This document shows, piece after piece, positions 16,184-25,734 of a stretch of 35,743 bases of DNA. The stretch's first letter is position 1. Every line of letters begins with the position of its first letter. The notes under the pieces are model-generated. The model searched no databases. It saw only the letters and a program-made list of their open reading frames with translations, and was not told where the DNA came from. The stretch covers positions 1 through 35,743 of the forward strand of contig JALHNI010000066.1 of NCBI GenBank assembly GCA_022843605.1. Reading direction: 5' to 3'. Made by a program: the position numbers and the translations under genes. The DNA is from Bryobacter sp. Its GTDB lineage: Bacteria > Acidobacteriota > Terriglobia > Bryobacterales > Bryobacteraceae.

Positions 16184-17731
16184 TCACGGTGTACCTCGAT
16201 AGATGTTGAATTCGCCGGTGCGCTCGATCGCCCGCGCGTCCGGTGAGCCGCGGCGGATGAAGAGATTGGGTCCCGGAGCAGGGAAGACGTTGCTTTCCAG
16301 TTCCCGCTTGCGCTCGGCGGCATGGGGTGTGTTGTGGACGTGTCCATGCCAGGAGCCGGCGGCGGAATAGGTGCTGGTGAGGTAGTTGATGGCGTCGTCG
16401 TCGGCGGCGACGACGTCACGCGCCGTGGCGTGTTGGCGCAGCCATTCCAGAGTCTCGGCCTGGCTGGGCGTTAGTGTGATGGCGTAACGCTGCACTTGCG
16501 GCGACAGGAACGAGGCGAACCAGCAGAGATTGTCGGAGAGCATCAGCAACAGGACGGCGGCGAGCGCCGGTCCGCGGAGGCGTTCGAGGATCGGGATGAG
16601 GGCCGGCGCGGCCAGAAAGAACAACGCCATCCAGTCATAGCCGTGGGCGAAGTGAATGGGTTGCATGGGTTTGACGAGGAGGTCGTGCTGCGTCAGCGCG
16701 AAGACAACGGCGAACCAGACGAGGAGCAATCGGGAGGTTGGGCTCGTGAGGATGGCGCGCGCACTGGGCCAGCGCGTGAAACGCGTGAAGGCCAGGAAGC
16801 CCACCAGGTACAGCGCTGGTCCAAACGTCCAGGCGGAGTAGGGCCAGTCGAGTTCCCACTGGGTACGGAGCGCGCGATGGTCGGCCGAACGATTCAGGAA
16901 CACCAGGTAATAGACTACATGGTACGCGGCGATGCCGACGGCCCCGATTAGCAGCCGGACGGAGGCGCCATCGCTGCGCAGGGCCAGTTCAAGCGCGGCA
17001 TAGGCGGCGACGATCAGGACGAGACTGAGTCCGGTGAACGGATGGCTGGCGGAGAGCAGTGCTGTGAAGGCGAGCGCCCAGCCGAACTTTCGCCGCACCA
17101 GGCTGAGCAGGGCGAACAGGAAAACGCCGTGATAGTAGGCTTCGGTGGGGTAGACCAGATTGCGGCCGAAGTTCAGCATCCACCAGCCGTCGTTGGGGTC
17201 GAAGAGGAACATCGCTTTGGTCAGGTCGGTACCGGTGGCGAGGCCAAAAAGCAATCCGAGAGCCGAGAGAAGGCCGCCTCCCCAGAAGAAGCAGAGGAAG
17301 CCAAGTTGCTTCGCCCGCGTTTCGAAGCCCACCAGTTCCCCATAGAAACCGGATGCGGCGACGGTGGCGAGAGCGAGAGCCGCGAGGCCGAAGAGGTTGA
17401 AGGCAATGGCCGGCGGAAGGCCTGCGGCCTGCAGGATGGCGAGCAGCAGAATGTGGGGCTGGAAGTAGATGGCCGCGGTGCCCGCCGGAGCGTACGGGTT
17501 GCCGTAGGTGAGGCTCCAGCCCTGGTCGAAATGCTCGCGGGCGTTGGCCAGGTAGTAGGCCATGTCGTATTGAATGAACCCGGTGGGGACGAGGCCCTGG
17601 GACCAAGCGGAGTAGATCGAGAAGAGAAGGGGAAACAGGGCCGGCAGGGCCAAGAGCACAAGGGCAAGGGTGTGCCGGGACTGGCGGGTAGGCGCGGACT
17701 GCGCCTCGGGGATGGCAACAGGGGAAGTCAA
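16184..17731 (-). CDS. Polytopic membrane protein, GT-C glycosyltransferase-like
   Basis: A 515-residue protein with about ten or eleven hydrophobic helices (for example LALVLLALPALFPLLFSIYS and LGLLFGLATG) and a soluble C-terminal tail (TPSQAETLEWLRQHATARDV, DDDAINYL). The FIQYDMAYYLANAREHFDQG loop after the first helix resembles the acidic first-loop layout of GT-C and DUF2079-like membrane enzymes, where D/E residues bind a metal and a lipid-linked donor. The start is TTG at 17731; no ATG is available before the first helix, and no Shine-Dalgarno site is visible. It leads the SPFH pair. The family name is an inference from topology, not motif identity. Confidence 0.6.
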   Translation of the reverse strand: MTSPVAIPEAQSAPTRQSRHTLALVLLALPALFPLLFSIYSAWSQGLVPTGFIQYDMAYYLANAREHFDQGWSLTYGNPYAPAGTAAIYFQPHILLLAILQAAGLPPAIAFNLFGLAALALATVAASGFYGELVGFETRAKQLGFLCFFWGGGLLSALGLLFGLATGTDLTKAMFLFDPNDGWWMLNFGRNLVYPTEAYYHGVFLFALLSLVRRKFGWALAFTALLSASHPFTGLSLVLIVAAYAALELALRSDGASVRLLIGAVGIAAYHVVYYLVFLNRSADHRALRTQWELDWPYSAWTFGPALYLVGFLAFTRFTRWPSARAILTSPTSRLLLVWFAVVFALTQHDLLVKPMQPIHFAHGYDWMALFFLAAPALIPILERLRGPALAAVLLLMLSDNLCWFASFLSPQVQRYAITLTPSQAETLEWLRQHATARDVVAADDDAINYLTSTYSAAGSWHGHVHNTPHAAERKRELESNVFPAPGPNLFIRRGSPDARAIERTGEFNIYRGTP

Positions 17732-17800
17732 TGCTGTCTATCGTTTATCGTTCGATCCTCCCCAAATCTGTACCCGGTGTGTTATGTTCTCGCTAATCCC

Positions 17801-18694
17801 ATGGAACGAAAAAAAGCCTCAGAATTTCCCCAAGAGCTGTTGAATCTGTTTGACCGGTACGTGCATGGCGAGATCGACCGGCGCGCATTTCTGGAGGGCG
17901 CCCAGAAGTTTGCCGTCGGCGGCTTGACGGCGACCGCCATCTGGGAGAGCTTGCGGCCCAACTACGCCTGGGCTCAACAAGTTCCGGCGACGGATAGCCG
18001 GATCGTGGTGGGCTATGAGACGGTGCCGTCGCCCCTCGGCAACGGTAGCATAAAGGGTTATCTGGCACGGCCGGCGGCGGCCAAGGGTAAGCTGCCGACG
18101 GTGTTGGTGGTGCATGAGAACAGAGGACTGAACCCGTACATTGAGGATGTCGCGCGCCGCTTCGCCGCCGAGAATTTCATTGCCTTCGCTCCCGACGGAC
18201 TCACCAGTGTGGGTGGCTATCCCGGGGACAACGAGAAAGCCGGACAGCTTTTTGGTAAGGTGGACCGCGCGAAAATGAACGAAGACTTTATCGCCTCGGC
18301 GCGTTGGTTGAAGTCCCATGCGGCAGGCAATGGCAAGGTGGGCGCGGTGGGTTTCTGCTTCGGCGGCGGGGTCGCCAACACGCTGGCCGTTCGCATGGGA
18401 GCAGATCTGGCGGCGGCGGTTCCGTTCTATGGCGGGATGCCGCCGGCGACGGAAGTCCCGAAAATCAAGGCGCCGTTGATGATTCACCTCGCGTCGCTCG
18501 ACGCGCGGATCAATGCGCAATTGCCGACCTATGAAGAGGCACTGAAGGCTAACGGCGCCACCTATACGGTGCACATGTACGAAGGCACCAACCACGGTTT
18601 CCATAACGATACGACGCCACGCTATGACGAAGCGGCGGCGAAACTGGCGTGGCAGCGGACGCTCGCGTTCTTCAAGCAGCATTTGCGCTCTTAA
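17801..18694 (+). CDS. Exported dienelactone hydrolase family protein
   Basis: A 297-residue alpha/beta-hydrolase. The N-terminus carries a twin-arginine-like signal (DRRAFLEGAQKFAVGG, R27-R28) with processing likely after YAWAQQ. The catalytic triad of the family is visible: Cys186 in GFCFGGG, Asp234 in LASLDARI and His265 in NHGFHND. Dienelactone hydrolases open lactone rings of chloroaromatic or related intermediates, but secreted homologues often have other esters as substrate, so the substrate is not known. ATG 17801 is used: a far upstream in-frame start lies inside the divergent membrane-protein gene. TGT-TATGTT (17780-17788) is a candidate extended -10 with a very short leader. Probably monocistronic: the next gene has its own -10. 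Confidence 0.85.
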   Translation: MERKKASEFPQELLNLFDRYVHGEIDRRAFLEGAQKFAVGGLTATAIWESLRPNYAWAQQVPATDSRIVVGYETVPSPLGNGSIKGYLARPAAAKGKLPTVLVVHENRGLNPYIEDVARRFAAENFIAFAPDGLTSVGGYPGDNEKAGQLFGKVDRAKMNEDFIASARWLKSHAAGNGKVGAVGFCFGGGVANTLAVRMGADLAAAVPFYGGMPPATEVPKIKAPLMIHLASLDARINAQLPTYEEALKANGATYTVHMYEGTNHGFHNDTTPRYDEAAAKLAWQRTLAFFKQHLRS

Positions 18695-18706
18695 CCGCAG
18701 TCCTGC

Positions 18707-18715
18707 TGATAGACT
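18707..18715 (+). promoter_or_regulatory. Extended -10 for a probable leaderless DUF485-actP transcript
   Basis: TGA-TAGACT ends 6 nt before the ATG at 18722. No ribosome binding site is seen, so the transcript may be leaderless. Confidence 0.45.
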
Positions 18716-18721
18716 GCATGG

Positions 18722-19020
18722 ATGCCCGATCTTGTTCACCGGATTGGCGCCGCGCCGGGATTCACCCGGCTACTGGCCGCTAAAAAACGCTTCATCCTGC
18801 CCGCTTTCATCTTCTTCGTGGTGTATTACTTTTCGCTGCCGATCAGCGTCAGCCTCTTCCCCGGGGTGATGCGGCAACGGATTGGCGGCGTGACCCTGGC
18901 CTACTGGTTCGCCCTTTCGCAGTTTGTGATGGCGTGGGTGCTGGCTTGGCTATATGTCCGTCAGGCGGCCCATTTTGATGCGGCGGCGAAGGAGCTGTTG
19001 CGCAGCGAAGGTGCCGCTCA

Positions 19021-19024
<4 letters not shown>
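18722..19024 (+). CDS. DUF485 family small membrane subunit of an acetate/cation symporter
   Basis: A 100-residue protein with two hydrophobic helices (FILPAFIFFVVYYFSLPISV and WFALSQFVMAWVLAWLYV) and short cytoplasmic ends, matching the DUF485/YjcH layout, including the aromatic YYFSLP turn and LAYWFALSQFV stretch. Members are encoded immediately upstream of ActP-type sodium:solute symporters and are thought to be their small partner. Here the stop overlaps the ActP start (GTGA, 19021-19024), so translation is coupled. Secure by sequence pattern and context. Confidence 0.87.
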
Positions 19025-20577
<1,553 letters not shown>

Positions 20578-20591
20578 TGAGAGAATAAGGA

Positions 20592-20747
20592 ATGATTTAT
20601 GTAGTAGCCGCGATCTTTACCGTGTTCGTGGTGATCATCTTCGGCGCGATCCTGAATCCGCCCACGCAGTGGCTGGCAAAACTGTCCGGCGAAGAGCTGG
20701 AAGCCAACGAGAAGCTCGAGGATGAGCCGGCGGCGCGTCGCAAATAG
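20592..20747 (+). CDS. 51-aa single-pass membrane peptide in the actP operon
   Basis: An ATG at 20592, 14 bp after the ActP stop, with AAGGA just before it and GAGA further up, opens a 51-codon frame ending at TAG 20747. The product is one transmembrane helix (MIYVVAAIFTVFVVIIFGAI) then LNPPTQWLAKLSGEELEANE and a charged tail. It is probably co-translated with the symporter and may be an accessory subunit, although no family is recognised. The gene is convergent with GNAT, stops 1 nt apart. Confidence 0.65.
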   Translation: MIYVVAAIFTVFVVIIFGAILNPPTQWLAKLSGEELEANEKLEDEPAARRK

Positions 20748-20748
20748 C

Positions 20749-21546
20749 TTAGGAAGTGCGCGAAATGTAGATGGTGAAGTCGGCCGCCGGTCGATAGCCT
20801 AGGCGCCGGTAGAGCGGCATTCCCGCGACGCTCGATTGCAGTACTGTCGGTTCCACACCGTACCGGGCTTGTGCCTGTTGCACGGCGTGCCGCACGATGA
20901 CCTCCCCATAACCTTTTCCCTGTTCCGAGGGGACGGTCGCCACGGCGTAAACGCCAACGGCTCCCGCTGCCGTTACGGTGCAGGCCGTGGCGATGGCCTG
21001 GCCGTCTCGATAGCCGATCCAGCCTTCAAAATCGGCATTCCAGAACGAGTCTTCCTGGTAGGCCTCGAGCAGTACCGGAAACGGGCCTTCGAACGCGACG
21101 GACATCACATGGCAGAAGTCCAGGCGCGCGGTGGCGTTGTTGATCGGTCGCAGGTCGAGCGGAGGCAGACTGCGTTTGATGGGCTTGAGGTGGGCGGCGA
21201 AGAGACCGGGCGGGTTGGACGAGTACTGGAGTTCGAAGTCGTTGATGAGCGTGATAGCGGCGGGGCGCAGGCTGGGCTCGATCCATTCTTCACAAAGCCA
21301 GAGGGACCAGGCTTGGCCGCGGCGGCGATAGTGGTCGTGGGCACGGTCCAGCCGGCGGCGCAGGTCGCTGATGGCCAGGATGGGTTCGGTGAGCATCGCC
21401 GCATTGAAGACGGCATGAGGAATACCGGAATAGACCAATTGCAAGCCGGGCAGGTTGACGGCTTCGCCAGTGGACTTCGACCTGGCAAAGCAACTCATGG
21501 CGGCCCGCAGGTTCCGTTCGACAATTCGGTAATCCGCGGACGCCAT
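20749..21546 (-). CDS. GNAT family N-acetyltransferase
   Basis: A 265-residue protein from ATG 21546. The C-terminal GNAT domain has the acetyl-CoA binding loop QGKGYGEVIVRHA and a following LYRRLGYR segment, the standard A and B motifs. The N-terminal part (ERNLRAAMSCFARS, LVYSGIPHAVFNAAML) is the two-domain architecture seen in some bacterial acetyltransferases; the substrate is unknown. The start is preferred because TATCAT (21554-21559) ends 7 nt upstream; in-frame ATGs at 21618 and in between would lengthen the protein by up to 24 residues but have no ribosome site. Divergent from the coiled-coil gene. Confidence 0.78.
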   Translation of the reverse strand: MASADYRIVERNLRAAMSCFARSKSTGEAVNLPGLQLVYSGIPHAVFNAAMLTEPILAISDLRRRLDRAHDHYRRRGQAWSLWLCEEWIEPSLRPAAITLINDFELQYSSNPPGLFAAHLKPIKRSLPPLDLRPINNATARLDFCHVMSVAFEGPFPVLLEAYQEDSFWNADFEGWIGYRDGQAIATACTVTAAGAVGVYAVATVPSEQGKGYGEVIVRHAVQQAQARYGVEPTVLQSSVAGMPLYRRLGYRPAADFTIYISRTS

Positions 21547-21553
21547 CCGTAGC

Positions 21554-21559
21554 ATGATA
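21554..21559 (-). promoter_or_regulatory. -10-like element (TATCAT) for the GNAT gene
   Basis: TATCAT on the minus strand matches TATAAT at 5 of 6 positions and ends 7 nt before the ATG at 21546, predicting a leaderless or nearly leaderless mRNA. Confidence 0.4.
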
Positions 21560-21611
21560 ACGCCCAGGGGCATAGGCCCGTACCAATAGTATTGAATCTT
21601 AGCGCCGGAGT

Positions 21612-22184
21612 ATGTCATCGTGGGCCATCGAAATGCTCATGGACTCTCAACCGGCGTTGGCGCAATTGAAGGCGGACCTCGAAGAACGGCGATCGGACCT
21701 GCGGGCGGCGGAGGCGCTGTTTGAAGCCGAAGCGCTGCGCCTGGCCGGATTGATGCCGGTGCAACTCGAGCAAGCCCAGCTTGAACTTACGGGCCTGCGG
21801 GCGCACATTCAGGAGTTGGAACAGCAGTGCGGACGGCTGAGCGCCTCCGAGGCTCACTTTCGCGCGATGGTGCAGGCTAAGGACGAGGAGATTGCCAGTC
21901 TCATTCACAGGCTGAAGGACTATGAGCGCATTCAGGCCCGCCTGCGGGAACTCGAGCCCCAGGCCGAGGCGGACGATCTGAAGCGCATTTACGGTATCGG
22001 GCCGGTGCTGGAAAAGAAACTCAACGAACTCGGGGTGCACCGCTTCGAGCAGATCGGGCGTTGGGGCGATGCTGAGATCGAGAGTTTTCAAGCGCAAATG
22101 CCCGAAGCGCGAGTGCGGCGCGATGCCTGGGTGAAGGGTGCCCGCGAGGAGTACTTCCGGAAGTACCGCAAGGCGCTAGTTTAG
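21612..22184 (+). CDS. Coiled-coil protein with a helix-hairpin-helix (H3TH-like) tail
   Basis: A 190-residue protein. Residues 12-120 form a long heptad-like coiled coil rich in E, L, A and Q (ALAQLKADLEERRSDLRAAE, QLELTGLRAHIQELEQQ). Residues 121-190 hold DDLKRIYGIGPVLEKKLNEL and a following helix, matching the predicted 5' nuclease/flap-like HhH tail found after coiled coils in many bacterial proteins. It may bind DNA or ring-like partners; the function is unproven. Start sites at 21612, 21633 and 21639 are all ATG in frame; GGAG precedes the first too closely to be decisive. Confidence 0.7.
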   Translation: MSSWAIEMLMDSQPALAQLKADLEERRSDLRAAEALFEAEALRLAGLMPVQLEQAQLELTGLRAHIQELEQQCGRLSASEAHFRAMVQAKDEEIASLIHRLKDYERIQARLRELEPQAEADDLKRIYGIGPVLEKKLNELGVHRFEQIGRWGDAEIESFQAQMPEARVRRDAWVKGAREEYFRKYRKALV

Positions 22185-22188
22185 TCGC

Positions 22189-23415
22189 TTACTCATAGCG
22201 CAAGGCTTCGGCGGGGGCAACCTTAGTGGCGGCGCGGGCCGGGTAAAGCGTCGCGAGCACGCTGATGCCGATGGCCAACGCCGCGACCCAGACGCCATCG
22301 ATCCAGTGGGATTCGAAGGGCACGTAGGCGACGGAGTAGACCGCTTCATCGAGGCTGATCCAGCGGTAACGGTCGCCGAGGTAGCAGAGCGTATAGCCGA
22401 GCACCAGACCAAGCGTTGTGCCGATGGCGCCGATCAGGAAGCCCTGATACAGGAAGATGCGACGGATCTGCTCCTGGCGCGTACCGAGCGACATGAGGAT
22501 AGCGATGTCGCGCTGCTTCTCCATCACCATCATGATGAGGGTGATCAAGATGTTGAAGGCGGCGACCATCTGAATGAGACCGATGGTGAGGACAGCGACC
22601 GTGCGCTCAAGTTGCATAGCGCCGAGGATTTGGCGGTTCTTTTCGGTCCAGGGGAGGGCGGAGAGTTTGGGGCCGGTGATGCGTTCCACTTCGCGAGCGA
22701 TTTCGGGGGCGGCGTCGAGGTCGCTGACTTTGATCTCGATGGAGTTGACGACGTCGGGCAGGGACATGATGCGTTGGGCTTGCTTGAGCGAGGTGAAGGC
22801 CCAGGTCTTGTCGAGGTCGTAGAAGCCGGACTCGAAGATGCCGACGACGCGGAAGCGGAAGTAGGCGGGGCGGGGGCCGAAGGGGGTCATTTCGCCCTGG
22901 GGGCTGATGACCTGCAGGCGGCTGTGGAGGCGCATGCCGGTTTCCTGGGCCAGTTTGGAGCCGAGGATGATGCCCGGGAGGTCGGCGTCCGCGTCGAGGT
23001 CGTCCAGCGAGCCGGCTTTGAGGACTTTGAGGACGTCGGCGCGTTGGATGGGGGATTGCGGGTCGATGCCTTTCAGGACGCAGCCGGCGGGCTGCAGGGG
23101 GCCGGAGAGAAAGACGCTGCCGTAGAGCGTGGCGGCGGCGCCGGTGACGCGGGGCAGGCGCTGGATTTTGGCGGTGAGGTCGCGCCAGTTGGGGATGCCT
23201 TCGTCGACCTGCTTTTCTAGCACGTCAATGTGGGCGGTGGCGCCGAGCAGAGAACGCTGGAAGGTGTCATGGAAGCCGTTGTTGATGGCGAGAGCAATGA
23301 TGAGAGCCATGACGCCGGCCGCGACCCCGAGCACCGAGATCACCGTGATGACGGAGATGACGGCCTGCTTGCGCTTGGCGCGCAGATAGCGGCGGGCGAC
23401 GAAGAGCTCAAACAC
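22189..23415 (-). CDS. LolC/LolE family lipoprotein-releasing ABC permease
   Basis: A 408-residue permease of the FtsX/LolCE type. The N-terminus is typical: FELFVARRYLRAKRKQA, then ISVLGVAAGVMALIIALAIN. A large periplasmic domain (about residues 50-250) is followed by three C-terminal helices with the family motif EKQRDIAILMSLGTR and the ending ATLYPARAATKVAPAEALRYE. It should release lipoproteins from the inner membrane together with a LolD ATPase. No lolD gene is adjacent; the next gene is on the other strand. The GTG start overlaps the lysS stop (TAGTG), so it is coupled to lysS. LolC and LolE cannot be told apart, so no symbol is given. Confidence 0.88.
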   Translation of the reverse strand: MFELFVARRYLRAKRKQAVISVITVISVLGVAAGVMALIIALAINNGFHDTFQRSLLGATAHIDVLEKQVDEGIPNWRDLTAKIQRLPRVTGAAATLYGSVFLSGPLQPAGCVLKGIDPQSPIQRADVLKVLKAGSLDDLDADADLPGIILGSKLAQETGMRLHSRLQVISPQGEMTPFGPRPAYFRFRVVGIFESGFYDLDKTWAFTSLKQAQRIMSLPDVVNSIEIKVSDLDAAPEIAREVERITGPKLSALPWTEKNRQILGAMQLERTVAVLTIGLIQMVAAFNILITLIMMVMEKQRDIAILMSLGTRQEQIRRIFLYQGFLIGAIGTTLGLVLGYTLCYLGDRYRWISLDEAVYSVAYVPFESHWIDGVWVAALAIGISVLATLYPARAATKVAPAEALRYE

Positions 23416-24923
23416 TACTTGTCCAGCGAACGGAGTTGGTCGGCGAGGCCGATGGGGCCCTCGGGGCGCAGCAGCGGGAAGAGGATCACGTCGCGGATGG
23501 ACTTCTGGCCGGTGAGGATCATCGCCAGACGGTCGATGCCGATGCCTTCGCCGCCGGCGGGCGGCATGGCGTAGCTAAGGGCACGGAGGTAGTCCTCGTC
23601 CATCTGATGCGCTTCGTCGTCCCCGCGTTCACGCATGCCGAGTTGCATGTCGAAGCGGCGGCGCTGTTCCTGCGGGTCGTTGAGTTCGGTGAAGGCGTTG
23701 CCGATTTCCATGCCGCAGGCGTAGACCTCGAAGCGATCGGTCATGGCCGGTTCCTGGCGGTTGCGCATGGCGAGGGGAGAGACCTCGACGGGGAACTCGT
23801 AGATGATGGTGGGCTGGATGAGGTGCTGTTCGGCGACGCGTTCGAAGATCTCGACGAGGTTCTCACCGGCGGTGGTTTTGTGGCCGTGCTGCGAGAGCCA
23901 GGCGGGGTCCTTCACCTGGTCGAGCGTGGGCGCAGTGGCCGCGTCGGGCCAGAATTCGACGACGGCTTCGCGCATGGTGAAGCGGCGGATGTGGCCGAAG
24001 TCGATCTGGTGGCCGTCCCATTCGCTGACGGTGGTACCGTTGACGTCGAGGGCGGTTTGCTTGAGGAGTTCGCAGGTGAGGTCCATCAGGCCCAGGTAGT
24101 CGGTGTATGCCTGGTAGAACTCCAGCATGGTGAACTCGGGATTGTGCCGGGTGGAGATGCCTTCGTTGCGGAAATTGCGGTTGATTTCGTAGACGCGGTC
24201 GAGGCCGCCGACGACGAGGCGCTTGAGGTTGAGTTCGGGGGCGATGCGGAGATACAGGTCAATGTCGAGCGTGTTGTGGTGGGTGACGAAGGGGCGGGCG
24301 GCGGCGCCGCCGTACTGCGACTGCAGCATCGGCGTCTCGACTTCGACAAAGCCTTTGGCGTCGAGTTGACGGCGGAGTGAAGAAACGGTTTTGGCGCGCT
24401 TGATGAAGATCTCGCGGACGTCCGGGTTGGAGAGGAGGTCCAGATAGCGTTGGCGGTAGCGGGTCTCGGTGTCTTCGAGGCCGTGGAACTTCTCCGGCAT
24501 GGCGAGGAGCGTCTTCGAGAGGAAGGTGAGTTGCTTGACGTGGACGCTGAGTTCGCCGGTGCGCGTGCGGAAGAGGTAGCCCTTGCAGCCGATGATGTCG
24601 CCGAGGTCGAGGCCCTGGTAGAGCGCGTAGTCGGCTTCGCTGACTTCGTCCTTCTTGATGTAGATCTGGAGCTTGGCGCCGCCCTGTTCCAGGTTGGCGA
24701 AGCCGGCCTTGCCCATGCGGCGAATGGTTTGCAGGCGGCCGCAGACTTTGACGTCGACGCGATCGGCCTCCAGGCTCTCGGCGGTGTATTCAGCGGCGCG
24801 CGAGGTGATGTCGGGCAATTGATGCGAAGCGTCGAAGCGTTGGCCGTAGGGCGCGAAGCCCAACTTCTCGATCTCCCGCACGCGTTCGAGGCGTTGCGCG
24901 AGCAGATCCTGTTCCAGGGACAA
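23415..24923 (-). CDS. lysS: Lysine-tRNA ligase (class II)
   Basis: A 502-residue lysyl-tRNA synthetase, attaching lysine to tRNA-Lys in the cytoplasm. The N-terminal OB-fold ([20 protein letters not shown]) is followed by the class II catalytic core: motif 1 region [20 protein letters not shown], motif 2 [20 protein letters not shown], motif 3 [17 protein letters not shown] 24923 is preferred because AAGGAG (24930-24935) lies 6 nt upstream; ATG 24953 in frame would add 10 residues but lacks a ribosome site. A very long N-terminal extension (to 25340) would be antisense to the glycosyltransferase gene and is not real. Confidence 0.92.
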   Translation of the reverse strand: MSLEQDLLAQRLERVREIEKLGFAPYGQRFDASHQLPDITSRAAEYTAESLEADRVDVKVCGRLQTIRRMGKAGFANLEQGGAKLQIYIKKDEVSEADYALYQGLDLGDIIGCKGYLFRTRTGELSVHVKQLTFLSKTLLAMPEKFHGLEDTETRYRQRYLDLLSNPDVREIFIKRAKTVSSLRRQLDAKGFVEVETPMLQSQYGGAAARPFVTHHNTLDIDLYLRIAPELNLKRLVVGGLDRVYEINRNFRNEGISTRHNPEFTMLEFYQAYTDYLGLMDLTCELLKQTALDVNGTTVSEWDGHQIDFGHIRRFTMREAVVEFWPDAATAPTLDQVKDPAWLSQHGHKTTAGENLVEIFERVAEQHLIQPTIIYEFPVEVSPLAMRNRQEPAMTDRFEVYACGMEIGNAFTELNDPQEQRRRFDMQLGMRERGDDEAHQMDEDYLRALSYAMPPAGGEGIGIDRLAMILTGQKSIRDVILFPLLRPEGPIGLADQLRSLDK

Positions 24924-24968
24924 ATGAGGCTCCTTCGGGGGGTAAACCTTCATGATAAAGGTCCGCGC

Positions 24969-24976
24969 AGTATAAT
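24969..24976. promoter_or_regulatory. Overlapping divergent -10 elements (AGTATAAT)
   Basis: The plus strand reads TATAAT (24971-24976), ending 6 nt before the glycosyltransferase TTG. The minus strand reads TATACT (24974 to 24969), pointing to lysS with a start near 24962. The two hexamers share four bases, forming a bidirectional promoter. No good -35 is seen on either side. Confidence 0.5.
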
Positions 24977-24982
24977 GTCGAG

Positions 24983-25708
24983 TTGGCCTTCCTTTCGATC
25001 GTGATTCCCGCTTACAACGAGGAAAACCGGCTGCCCGCCACGCTGGCGCGCCTGGTTTCGTACCTCGAGACGACCCAGTTGGGAGAGACGGAAGTGCTAA
25101 TCGTGGACGACGGATCGCGCGATGGGACCGCGGCGTTGGTGGAGGACTTCTCGCAGATCTGCCCTTCCGTGCGGCTGGTGCGCAATCCAGGGAACCGGGG
25201 CAAGGGCTATGCCGTGCGCAACGGCATGCTGACGGCGCAAGGCGACTGGATCCTGTTCTCTGACGCGGACTTATCGGCGCCGATTGAAGAGGTGGAGAAG
25301 CTGATTGCCGCCGTGCGGGAGCAGAAAGCTGACGGTGCAATCGGGTCGCGGGCGCTGAACCGGAAACTGGTGACCGTGCATCAGTCGGCGTTTCGGGAGT
25401 ATTCGGGACGCTTCTTTAACCTGGTGATGCGGCTGATCACCGGTTTACCGTTTGCCGACACGCAATGTGGCTTTAAGCTGTTTCGGCGCGACGCGGCGCA
25501 CGAGGTTTTCCGCCGCGTACGCATTCCCGGCTTCGGCTTCGACGTGGAGGCGTTGTTTATCGCCCAGCGGTTGCGCTACAAGGTCGTTGAGGTGCCCGTA
25601 CGCTGGGCGAATGCCGAGGGGACGAAGGTAACGATGCTGAATGGCTTACAAGCGTTTACCGATCTGCTAGTCGTCCGGATCCATCAACTGCGCGGTCATT
25701 ACGACTAG
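24983..25708 (+). CDS. Family 2 glycosyltransferase (dolichyl-phosphate glucosyltransferase-like)
   Basis: A 241-residue GT2 enzyme. The GT-A fold motifs are clear: [50 protein letters not shown], the metal-binding [16 protein letters not shown] and the acceptor motif [14 protein letters not shown]. This matches the dolichyl/polyprenyl-phosphate beta-glucosyltransferase branch, which moves a sugar from a nucleotide donor to a lipid phosphate at the membrane. No transmembrane helix is evident. TTG 24983 is the only start compatible with the conserved N-terminus; a TGA at 24953-24955 closes the frame upstream and no ATG or GTG lies between. The TATAAT 6 nt before it makes a leaderless mRNA likely. 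Confidence 0.87.
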   Translation: MAFLSIVIPAYNEENRLPATLARLVSYLETTQLGETEVLIVDDGSRDGTAALVEDFSQICPSVRLVRNPGNRGKGYAVRNGMLTAQGDWILFSDADLSAPIEEVEKLIAAVREQKADGAIGSRALNRKLVTVHQSAFREYSGRFFNLVMRLITGLPFADTQCGFKLFRRDAAHEVFRRVRIPGFGFDVEALFIAQRLRYKVVEVPVRWANAEGTKVTMLNGLQAFTDLLVVRIHQLRGHYD

Positions 25709-25717
25709 TGGTAGTCT
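25709..25717 (+). promoter_or_regulatory. Extended -10 for the selenocysteine-peroxiredoxin gene
   Basis: TGG-TAGTCT begins right after the glycosyltransferase stop. A transcript would start near 25724, and a strong AGGAGG (25725-25730) precedes ATG 25735. The peroxiredoxin therefore may be transcribed on its own. Confidence 0.4.
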
Positions 25718-25734
25718 GTCTGGCAGGAGGTCGC

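Noticed and set aside
17042..17800. A long in-frame extension of the dienelactone hydrolase upstream of ATG 17801.
   Set aside because: It is antisense to the membrane-protein gene, rich in E, G and R without domain logic, and the Tat-like signal starts after 17801.
24954..25340. Extension of lysS far upstream on the minus strand.
   Set aside because: It lies antisense to the glycosyltransferase gene, has low-complexity R/S/P sequence, and typical LysS proteins start near 24923-24953.
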